From: Variovorax sp. dw_308
GTDB taxonomy: Bacteria; Pseudomonadota; Gammaproteobacteria; Burkholderiales; Burkholderiaceae_C
DNA length: 64,000 nucleotides
Reading direction: 5' to 3'
Assembly: GCF_019207085.1 (NCBI RefSeq)
Contig: NZ_JAATOM010000026.1
Location: 19,755 to 83,754, forward strand
Shown: positions 1 to 6,315 of the stretch, one piece after another
How the letters are laid out: every line of letters starts with the position of its first letter
Position numbering within the stretch: position 1 is the first letter of the stretch
Translations under genes and position numbers: made by a program
The notes under the pieces: generated by a model
Told to the model about the DNA's origin: nothing
The model's database searches: none
Seen by the model: only the letters and a program-made list of their open reading frames with translations

Positions 1-1
1 C

Positions 2-670
2 CCCGAGTCGGTCACAGCACTCACAGGCCTGACCGCTGCGCTGATGTCCCAACGCTATGGCTATGCAGGCGAGCCGATGCCGAAAGACGTCGCCGAATCG
101 GAACGCGTCGCAGCCAAGGCCTTCAACCTTGCGCCCAACGACGCCTCCTCCCTGATCGGATGGGCGAACGTCCAGGTCTTTCGCGGGCAGCCGGCATTGG
201 CGTTGCCGCTCTACGAAAAGGCCGTCCAGCGCGCGCCATCCAGTGCGAACGCACGTCTCAGGTATGCCAATGGCCTGCTGATCGTTGGACGTTGGAAGGA
301 GGTGCAACCCCAAATAGACGAGGCCCTGCGGCTGGGGCCTCGCGATGCTCGAGTCGTGGTTTCCGCGTATGCGCTCGCATCCAGCACGGCTTTCATCGCT
401 GGAGACGACGAGAAGGCCTACGCCCTGGCACAGCGCGCAGTGGCGGAGGGGCCGACCTTCGGCAACTCGTACGGCATATTGGCGTCGATCGATGCGCTGC
501 ACGGCCGCACAGCCGAAGCTGCAAGGAACATGGCGGAGCATCGCAGGCTGATGCCCTACAACAGCATCGAACGGTACGTCAGCAACAATCCATCCGGCTC
601 CGACCTCTTTCTTGCCGGCCGCAATCGAATGATCGAGGGCCTGCGAGCGGCGGGCATGCCGGAGCGCTAA
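2..670 (+). CDS. TPR-repeat protein, C-terminal part (5' end outside window)
   Basis: The frame is open from base 2 and ends with TAA at 668-670, so the gene starts upstream of the window. The visible 222 residues are helical and built of tetratricopeptide-like units: repeated A-x-L-x-x-A/L-x-x-P spacing, for example around AFNLAPNDASSLIGWANVQ, ALPLYEKAVQRAPSSANAR and AYALAQRAVAEGPTFGNSYG. TPR domains like this often form the C-terminal half of CadC-type transcription factors or of adenylate-cyclase-domain proteins, with the effector domain at the N terminus. That effector is not visible here, so the function cannot be decided. An ATG at 44 is in frame but is probably internal. No downstream partner gene follows; the gene ends about 100 bp before a terminator hairpin belonging to the tRNA-Pro region on the other strand. 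Confidence 0.75.
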   Translation, partial: PESVTALTGLTAALMSQRYGYAGEPMPKDVAESERVAAKAFNLAPNDASSLIGWANVQVFRGQPALALPLYEKAVQRAPSSANARLRYANGLLIVGRWKEVQPQIDEALRLGPRDARVVVSAYALASSTAFIAGDDEKAYALAQRAVAEGPTFGNSYGILASIDALHGRTAEAARNMAEHRRLMPYNSIERYVSNNPSGSDLFLAGRNRMIEGLRAAGMPER

Positions 671-765
671 AGGTTTGCCCAAGCGCCGCAGTGCTTGCTC
701 ATCACTTTACGCCGCCAGTCGCGGCATCGGCTAGACAGGCTAGTCGCGGCCAAGCAGAAACAAAA

Positions 766-797
766 ATGGTGACAAGGACCTAAGTCCTTGTCACCAT
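766..797 (-). terminator. Original tRNA-Pro terminator hairpin (left copy)
   Basis: A perfect inverted repeat, 14-bp stem (ATGGTGACAAGGAC on the + strand) with a 4-nt loop, is followed on the minus strand by ATTTTTGTTTC. This is a Rho-independent terminator for minus-strand transcription. It lies just beyond the truncated tRNA-Pro copy and was most likely the host terminator of tRNA-Pro before the island inserted. A sister copy with compensatory base changes lies at 2701-2726. Confidence 0.8.
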
Positions 798-806
798 TAA
801 ATGTTT

Positions 807-851
807 TGGTCGGGGCGAAAGGATTCGAACCTTCGACCCTCTGGTCCCAAA
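807..851 (-). repeat. Truncated tRNA-Pro 3' fragment (left attachment repeat)
   Basis: Forty-five bases are identical to 2741-2785, the 3' part of the intact tRNA-Pro: the 3' anticodon arm, the T arm and the acceptor strand with encoded CCA. Identity stops at base 851, where the intact copy continues with its D arm and the left copy changes to AT-rich sequence. The fragment cannot fold as a full tRNA. Confidence 0.9.
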
Positions 852-888
852 ATAGAATGAATTTCTTTATAAATCAATAACTTAGCTT

Positions 889-959
889 CATTTTGTCTAA
901 CCGAGAAGGGTCGTTTCTCGTACTTTTCCTCCGGTGAAGCTCAACTTTTGGTTAGACAG
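889..959. repeat. Left GGTTAGACA repeat pair flanking the RT gene
   Basis: CATTTTGTCTAACC (889-902) is the exact reverse complement of 2660-2673, giving a 14-bp terminal inverted repeat around the RT gene. GGTTAGACAG (950-959) is identical in orientation to 2680-2689. Inside the pair, CGAGAA (902-907) and TTCTCG (915-920) form a small hairpin. On the minus strand the region can fold as TGTCTAACC ... GGTTAGACA directly after the RT stop codon. The whole stretch 852-979 has no gene. It could hold a structured RNA linked to the RT, which is inference. Confidence 0.65.
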
Positions 960-979
960 CATCTTGAGGTCCTGCCGTC

Positions 980-2707
980 TCAGTAGGCTGCGCCTTCGCC
1001 TCCGCTTCCGGGGACGTGCGAGAGCCTGCTCGGCAAGTACTTGGCGGGCGCGTCTTCGTCGATGAACGTCACGCCAGACGCGAGGAGAAAGTTCGCGTTT
1101 GGCGATGCAGCAATTTTTGAGGCGGCTACTTCATGGGGGAACCATCCCCTGCGTAGCGCCTCGTAGACGAAAAGCCAGTGTTCTTGCTCAAAGCAGTCTT
1201 CAACCAACCAAGATTTCCAGAGCATTGAATTTAGACTCGCGTCAAAGAAATTCTTATCCTTTGCGATCATCGATGCACAAGCTACAACTGCATCGTCCAT
1301 ATCAGCGATTGCAGTTTGGCTTTCGGTATGTATGGACAATCCTAGAATCATGGCGGCCCAAATGCTCCAAACCACCTCGCTTCCATGACCGACCGAAGCA
1401 CTGGTTTGTATAAGCGCGTTTATCGCGTTTGTACCAACTATTAGATCTAAACCAAAACCGCCTGTCTGTTTGTTGATGAGCAGGACGTCAACAACAAAAC
1501 GTAAAGAGCCGGGATCTAGCGCGATGCATTGCCACAGCAACTTTTGCACTAAGCCCCAAGATTTCTTTGATACGGTAACCCCTTGCAGCGCAGAGATGGC
1601 GTATCTGAGCACCCCATCTTGGGGATTTTCACCTGCCGCCGAAAATGCTCTATTGAAATAGTCTATCCATTGAGACGGGGGAGCAGAAGTTGCACTTGGA
1701 ATGTGTGATCGCAATTCGCTCACAAAGGAAGACTCGATGCCCTGAGGCAAGGTTAGTATTCGGGTCTTGGTCGCATTCAGTTGAAGCTCGATGCCATTGA
1801 GGAGTGCCTCAAGTTCGGCCAGAGCCCTGTCTGCGTCAGCTAAAGTTTTGAATGTCAGTTCAATGTCATCTATGAAACGTGTGCCACTTAAGATGGCGCA
1901 GGACTCGTTTAGTGATTTATCTAGCGGCGCCAGCAATAGTTCGGCAATTCCCAATGACGTGTCGGGGCCTATTGCAATTCCCTTGGTTTGGCCAGCTTGA
2001 CAAGCTTGAACCTCCCGATCCAGTATATTTCCAGATAAAGTAAGATCTTTCATCTTCGATTTAGCCACTGCTTTGGTGTGCAGCACCCAAGGAATTGAGT
2101 GGCTATATATCGAAGGATAAAACTGTGAAATATCGGCCTTGAGCAGATAGCGGGCTCCTACGCGAGTCTCGGCGCGCGCGGTGGCTCGATCTGGTGCGAT
2201 TCCGACGATAGCGCGTGGACCTTTGCACAAACTGTCCGGCGTCGTCTTCGAAAAGGGTGACTTCGTCCACTCGGCGGCCAAGGCCACGCTATGCGCATCG
2301 AAGGCGCTCGCGAGTCGGTAGAAGTTAACTGGGTTGGGGATAGTGAGTTTGCGCCGCAAGCCGCCAGTACGGGCCAAGTTGTGCTGCAGCGGTTGACTCC
2401 AAGGAGCCTTGGCACCGGTGAAGTCGATCGGCATTCCGGCTTTTCCACACACAAGTTCAAATGAGATCGACGAGAACAGAGGTGGTAGCTCGCGCGGAAG
2501 AAAGCCGCGGGTGAGTAGTGGTTTCAGCAACGGTTGTTCCTCTTGTCTGAGAGCGTTTTTGCCCAGACTGTCCGCGCACCAGCATGTCGCGCTCTCGTCG
2601 ATCGCGACGAGCTTTCTCGCAACCTCAGCCGCTTGAGAGATAGTCGGGTCGCAGTCGCCGGTTAGACAAAATGCCGATCGGTTAGACAGAAAAAATAAAG
2701 GCGACAA
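980..2707 (-). CDS. Reverse transcriptase, Abi/unknown-group (defence-type) family
   Basis: A 575-codon frame with the reverse-transcriptase core. Motif A is KADISQFYPSI near residues 190-200 (catalytic D192), motif B GIAIGPDTSLGIAE near 243-256, motif C RFIDDIEL (D280, D281), and a motif D-like segment near 305-317. Motif B reads GPDTS rather than the PQG of retron and group II intron enzymes. That and the N-terminal TRGFLPRELPP segment fit the Abi/UG reverse transcriptases, many of which act in phage defence (DRT systems). No endonuclease, maturase or thumb-X domain is seen; residues 320-575 look alpha-helical, as in Abi-type enzymes. The only start in the conserved N-terminal stretch is a TTG at 2707, inside the right-hand terminator hairpin, with AAGGA 9 nt before it; the next in-frame ATG is too far in. 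AT-rich codon use marks it as acquired. The exact DRT class and activity are not known. Confidence 0.8.
   Translation of the reverse strand: MSPLFFLSNRSAFCLTGDCDPTISQAAEVARKLVAIDESATCWCADSLGKNALRQEEQPLLKPLLTRGFLPRELPPLFSSISFELVCGKAGMPIDFTGAKAPWSQPLQHNLARTGGLRRKLTIPNPVNFYRLASAFDAHSVALAAEWTKSPFSKTTPDSLCKGPRAIVGIAPDRATARAETRVGARYLLKADISQFYPSIYSHSIPWVLHTKAVAKSKMKDLTLSGNILDREVQACQAGQTKGIAIGPDTSLGIAELLLAPLDKSLNESCAILSGTRFIDDIELTFKTLADADRALAELEALLNGIELQLNATKTRILTLPQGIESSFVSELRSHIPSATSAPPSQWIDYFNRAFSAAGENPQDGVLRYAISALQGVTVSKKSWGLVQKLLWQCIALDPGSLRFVVDVLLINKQTGGFGLDLIVGTNAINALIQTSASVGHGSEVVWSIWAAMILGLSIHTESQTAIADMDDAVVACASMIAKDKNFFDASLNSMLWKSWLVEDCFEQEHWLFVYEALRRGWFPHEVAASKIAASPNANFLLASGVTFIDEDAPAKYLPSRLSHVPGSGGEGAAY
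2660..2689. repeat. Right GGTTAGACA repeat pair
   Basis: GGTTAGACAAAATG (2660-2673) and GGTTAGACAG (2680-2689) are direct repeats of each other, 6 bp apart. The first is the inverted partner of 889-902 and the second is the direct partner of 950-959. They lie between the tRNA terminator and the conserved part of the RT reading frame. If the TTG at 2707 is the true start they are also translated. Confidence 0.65.
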
Positions 2708-2726
2708 GGACCTAAGTCCTTGTCGC
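2701..2726 (-). terminator. tRNA-Pro terminator hairpin (right copy)
   Basis: GCGACAAGGAC-CTAA-GTCCTTGTCGC forms a perfect 11-bp stem, extendable by one pair, with CTTTATTTTTTC after it on the minus strand. It terminates the intact tRNA-Pro transcript. Compared with the left copy (766-797), a T-A stem pair has become C-G on both arms, so the structure is conserved while the sequence diverged. The hairpin contains both the AAGGA and the TTG proposed as ribosome site and start for the RT gene. Confidence 0.85.
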
Positions 2727-2740
2727 CATTAGCTTTTTCA

Positions 2741-2817
<77 letters not shown>

Positions 2818-2861
2818 ACAAGCCCTCGATTATAGCCTGTCCGGCCTACACATTGGCCGTT

Positions 2862-3569
2862 TCAGCGCTTTTCGTACTGCGTCTTGCCAAAAAGAATGTC
2901 GCGCGACGCATCGCTCGTCAGCGGCTTGCGCAACTCGGCCAGCACCTTCACGCCGCGCTGCACCGCCGGACGCGCCGCGATCGCATCGAACCATGCCTTG
3001 AGATGCGGAAAGTCGGTGAGCGTGATGCCCTGGTTCTCCCAGCTGCGCAGCCACGGGAAGATCGCGATGTCGGCGATCGAATAGCTCTTGCCGGCGATGA
3101 ACTTGCTCTTGGCCAACTGCCGGTCGATCACGCCGTAGATGCGCCTGGCTTCATTGGTATAGCGGTCGATGGCGTAGGGGAGCTTCTCGGGCGCATACAG
3201 GCGGAAGTGATGCGCCTGGCCAAGCATCGGGCCGACGCTGCCCATCTGGAACATCAGCCACTGCAGCACGTCGTAGCGCGCCCTGTCGCCGGTCGGCATC
3301 AGCTTGCCGGTCTTGCCTGCCAGGTACACAAGGATCGCGCCTGATTCGAACAAGGAGATCGGCTTGCCGTCCGGCCCGTTCGGGTCGGTGATCGCAGGGA
3401 TCTTGTTGTTCGGGCTGATCTTCAGGAACGCTGGCGCGAACTGGTCACCGGCGCCGATGTTGACCGGGTGCGCCACGTAGGGGAGGCGGCACTCCTCCAG
3501 CATGATGTGGACCTTGTGGCCGTTCGGCGTGGGCCACGAGAAGACGTCGATGGGGGATTGCGTTGGCAT
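2862..3569 (-). CDS. Glutathione S-transferase family protein (YfcG/YghU-like)
   Basis: 235 residues. The N-terminal thioredoxin-like domain carries the TPNGHKV motif near residues 14-20, typical of the Nu-class/YfcG-YghU disulfide-bond oxidoreductases that bind two glutathiones, and the SNAIL-like FESGAI segment for glutathione binding. The helical C-terminal domain ends with DFPHLKAWFDAIAARPAV, as in GSTs. Start: the ATG at 3569 (MPTQSP) matches the usual N terminus of the family; an upstream ATG at 3590 would add seven residues. It likely acts in cytoplasmic peroxide or disulfide reduction; the substrate is unknown. It ends 44 bp from the tRNA-Pro gene. Confidence 0.85.
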   Translation of the reverse strand: MPTQSPIDVFSWPTPNGHKVHIMLEECRLPYVAHPVNIGAGDQFAPAFLKISPNNKIPAITDPNGPDGKPISLFESGAILVYLAGKTGKLMPTGDRARYDVLQWLMFQMGSVGPMLGQAHHFRLYAPEKLPYAIDRYTNEARRIYGVIDRQLAKSKFIAGKSYSIADIAIFPWLRSWENQGITLTDFPHLKAWFDAIAARPAVQRGVKVLAELRKPLTSDASRDILFGKTQYEKR

Positions 3570-3612
3570 GGCGGGCAGCATAAACGCCATGCCAATTTCT
3601 TGCTCATGCCAT

Positions 3613-5283
3613 CTATTGCGCGCCCGCCAGGTGCTGGTGAATCAAGGCCACGGCCGCAGCGCCTTCGCCGATCGCGCCGCCCACGCGCTTGACCGAACCC
3701 GATCGCACATCGCCCACCGCGAACACGCCCGGCACGCTCGATTCCAATGCCGCCGACTGCCGCGCCGGAAAGCCGCCGCTCGCCGCCGTGCCGGTGAGCA
3801 CGAAGCCATGCGCATCGACCGACACGCCGCAGCCATCTAGCCATGTCGTCTCGGGTTCCGCGCCGACGAACATGAAGATGTTGCGCGCCGCGCAGTGGTA
3901 CTCGTCGCCGCTGCGGTGGTTGCGCCAGGTCGCGCCTTCAAGGCCGCGCTCCGGCTCGCCATGCAGGCTTTGCAATTCGGTGTACGGGTGCAACTCGATG
4001 TTCGGCGCGGCCTCGATGCGGTCGATCAGGTAGCGCGACATGCTGGCCGCCAACGAGGGCGCGCGCACCAGGATGTTGACCTTGGCCGCATGCTGCGACA
4101 GGAACACGGCGGCCTGACCCGCCGAATTGCCGCCGCCAACCAAGCCGATCTCCTGCTGCGCGCAGAGCTTGGCCTCCAGCGCGGAAGCCCAGTACCAGAT
4201 GCCGCGGCCTTCGAAGTCGGCCAGTCGCGGCACGGCGGGGCGCCGGTAGCGCGCACCGCTGGCAATCACCACGGTGCGCGAACGCAGCTTGCGGCCATCG
4301 GCCAAGGTCACCGACAGTTCGCCGTCACTCTGCGCACGGCTGCAATCCATCGACACGACCTTGGCCGGGATCAGCATTTCGGCGCCGAACTTCTGTGCCT
4401 GCACATACGCGCGGCCGGCCAGGGCGCCGCCGGAGATGCCGGTGGGAAAGCCCAGGTAGTTCTCGATGCGCGCACTGGCGCCGGCCTGGCCGCCGTAGGA
4501 ACGACAGTCCAGCACGATCACGCGCAGGCCTTCCGATGCGGCATACACCGCGGTCGCGAGTCCGGCGGGTCCGGCGCCCACTACCACCACGTCGAACAGT
4601 TCGGCATGCTCGACCGAATCGACCATGCCGAGGCAACGCGCCAGCGCGTCCTCGCTCGGGTTCATCATCACCGCGCCGTTCGGGCAGACCACGAGCAGTT
4701 GCGCCTCGGCGTACTGCTCAAGCATGGCCGCCGCATCCGCGTCCTGCGTGGCGTCGACCACGTGGTACGGATAGCCGTTGCGGCCGAGGAAGCTTTGCAG
4801 CCGGCGCACGTCGGCCGAATCGGGTGGGCCGATCAGCACCGGGCCGCTCGCGCCGGCCTCGATGAGCGCCACGCGCCGCAGGATCAGCGCACGCACCAGG
4901 CGCTCGCCCAGGTCGGCCTCGGCAATGATGAGCGCGCGCAACTGGTCGGGCGGGACCAGTAGCGCCTCGACTTCGCCCATCGCATGTCCATCGACCAGCG
5001 CCACGCGGCCCGACAGTTGCCCCACCTCCGCCAGGAACTGCCCCGGTCCTTGCTCGGCAATCGGCGTGACGTGGCCCAGGCCATCGCGTTGCGAGATCGC
5101 GACCACGCCCTTCAGCACCACGAACATCCCCGGCCCCGGCTCGCCGGCCTTGAACAGGCAGGCATCGGCCGGGTAGTGCCGCGCGCTGCCAAAGCGCGTG
5201 ATGCGCGCAATATCCGCCGCGTCCAGCACCGGGAACATCTGGTGCCTGCGTGTTTCGACTTCGACCCGCTCTTCGGTTGCCAT
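3613..5283 (-). CDS. cNMP-binding domain / thioredoxin-reductase-like FAD oxidoreductase fusion
   Basis: 556 residues in three parts. Residues about 15-130 form a cyclic-nucleotide-binding domain of the Crp sensor type (LFKAGEPGPGMFVVLKG). Residues about 150-220 look like a small glutaredoxin/thioredoxin-type fold. Residues about 228-550 are a thioredoxin-reductase-like flavoprotein with the FAD motif VVVVGAGPAGLATA, the NAD(P)H motif IGLVGGGNSAGQAA and the final FAD motif GVFAVGDVRSG. The redox-active CxxC of thioredoxin reductase is missing; the site reads WYWASALEAKLC. It therefore probably does not reduce thioredoxin and may act as an NAD(P)H oxidoreductase gated by ligand binding. Start ATG at 5283 has GGAGATCGC before it. 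It is transcribed away from olsB. Confidence 0.8.
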   Translation of the reverse strand: MATEERVEVETRRHQMFPVLDAADIARITRFGSARHYPADACLFKAGEPGPGMFVVLKGVVAISQRDGLGHVTPIAEQGPGQFLAEVGQLSGRVALVDGHAMGEVEALLVPPDQLRALIIAEADLGERLVRALILRRVALIEAGASGPVLIGPPDSADVRRLQSFLGRNGYPYHVVDATQDADAAAMLEQYAEAQLLVVCPNGAVMMNPSEDALARCLGMVDSVEHAELFDVVVVGAGPAGLATAVYAASEGLRVIVLDCRSYGGQAGASARIENYLGFPTGISGGALAGRAYVQAQKFGAEMLIPAKVVSMDCSRAQSDGELSVTLADGRKLRSRTVVIASGARYRRPAVPRLADFEGRGIWYWASALEAKLCAQQEIGLVGGGNSAGQAAVFLSQHAAKVNILVRAPSLAASMSRYLIDRIEAAPNIELHPYTELQSLHGEPERGLEGATWRNHRSGDEYHCAARNIFMFVGAEPETTWLDGCGVSVDAHGFVLTGTAASGGFPARQSAALESSVPGVFAVGDVRSGSVKRVGGAIGEGAAAVALIHQHLAGAQ

Positions 5284-5383
5284 GCGATCTCCTGGAAGCT
5301 GCTCTCGGCGAGCGGTCGAGTTTCACGCATTTGCCATCGCGATGACATGCGGCTTTCATGGTGCCTGACCAGACTCCCGGGAC

Positions 5384-6217
5384 ATGAACGAGCTACCCGA
5401 CCCCGCCTTCGCCCTCTTGCGCCTCACGCAGCGCAATCCGCAGCAACCGGTGCTGTTGCACAGGCAACAACGCGCCGATCCGGACACCAGGGCCGGCCTC
5501 ACCGTGCAATGGGCCCGGCATCAGGACGAGGTGCACGCCGCGCAGCGACTGCGCCATGCCGTCTTCGTCGGGGAGATGGGCGCGCGCCTCAGCACGCCGC
5601 TCGCCGGCCACGACATCGACCTGTTCGACAACTTCTGCGAACACTTGCTGGTGCGTGACGAACGCAGTGGCGAGGTGATCGGCACCTACCGCCTGCTGAC
5701 GCCCGCGCAGGCCCGCCGCGTCGGCGGCACCTACAGTGACACCGAATTCGACCTGACCCGGCTGCGCGTCTTTCGCGAGCGCATGGTCGAGCTGGGTCGC
5801 GGTTGCGTCCATGCGGAGCATCGGCACGGCGGGGTGATCCTGGCCCTCTGGCGCGCGCTGGGCGACTTCATGACCCGCAACCAGCTCGACACCATGATGG
5901 GCAGCGCGAGCATCCCCATGAGCCACCTCGGCGTGCCGGGCGGCAACGCGGCGGCCAGCATCTGGCGCCAGTTGTCGGCCACGCACATGGCGCCGGTGCA
6001 ATACCAGGTGCAGCCGCGCCTGCCGTTGCCGGTGGACCGGCTCGACGGCAGCCTGGAAGTCGACCCGCCGGCGCTCATCAAGGGCTACCTGCGCATGGGC
6101 GCCAAGTTGCTCGGCCCACCGGCCTGGGACCCTGATTTCAACAGCGCCGACCTGCCGATGCTGGTGCGCATCGACGACCTGCCGTCGCGCGCCCGTCGGC
6201 ACTTCCTCGAGCGCTGA
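5384..6217 (+). CDS. GNAT-fold N-acyltransferase, OlsB-like
   Basis: 277 residues. The protein matches the ornithine-lipid / lyso-ornithine-lipid acyltransferase (OlsB, 'putative hemolysin') family: an N-terminal VHAAQRLRHAVFVGEMG block, then FDNFCEHLLVRD with GTYRLLTPAQA, and VELGRGCVHAEHR in the central fold. OlsB transfers a 3-hydroxyacyl chain from acyl-ACP to ornithine, the first step of ornithine-lipid synthesis in the inner membrane. The C-terminal half (ALIKGYLRMGAKLLGPPAWDPDFNSADL) is typical of this family. Ornithine lipids replace phospholipids under phosphate limitation in several bacteria, which fits its place beside the phosphate cluster, but no olsA acyltransferase is adjacent. 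No clear Pho box was found before it. Start ATG at 5384. Confidence 0.75.
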   Translation: MNELPDPAFALLRLTQRNPQQPVLLHRQQRADPDTRAGLTVQWARHQDEVHAAQRLRHAVFVGEMGARLSTPLAGHDIDLFDNFCEHLLVRDERSGEVIGTYRLLTPAQARRVGGTYSDTEFDLTRLRVFRERMVELGRGCVHAEHRHGGVILALWRALGDFMTRNQLDTMMGSASIPMSHLGVPGGNAAASIWRQLSATHMAPVQYQVQPRLPLPVDRLDGSLEVDPPALIKGYLRMGAKLLGPPAWDPDFNSADLPMLVRIDDLPSRARRHFLER

Positions 6218-6236
6218 ACGCCGCGCCAACTTGTGG

Positions 6237-6269
6237 CTGTCATGAAACCGTCATACGCTTGTCATACGG
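6237..6269 (+). promoter_or_regulatory. Pho-box-like triple repeat upstream of ppk1
   Basis: Three adjacent 11-bp units begin at 6237, 6248 and 6259 and read CTGTCATGAAA, CCGTCATACGC and TTGTCATACGG. Each carries the GTCAT core at the spacing of PhoB half-sites. The block starts 79 bp before the ppk1 start, which places PhoB activation of polyphosphate kinase under phosphate limitation. No matching site was seen for the upstream olsB. Confidence 0.75.
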
Positions 6270-6315
6270 TCAGGCAAAGCCGTATTTCAAGGCGACTTGA
6301 CCCAGAATCGACCCC

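Noticed and set aside
889..959. Integron attC-like site (GTCTAAC ... GTTAGAC fits RYYYAAC/GTTRRRY)
   Set aside because: The L boxes do not pair as in attC, the upstream copies are in the wrong orientation for a cassette, and no integron integrase is present.
5284..5383. Possible Pho box before olsB
   Set aside because: Only one GTCAT-like half-site is seen, without a second unit 11 bp away.
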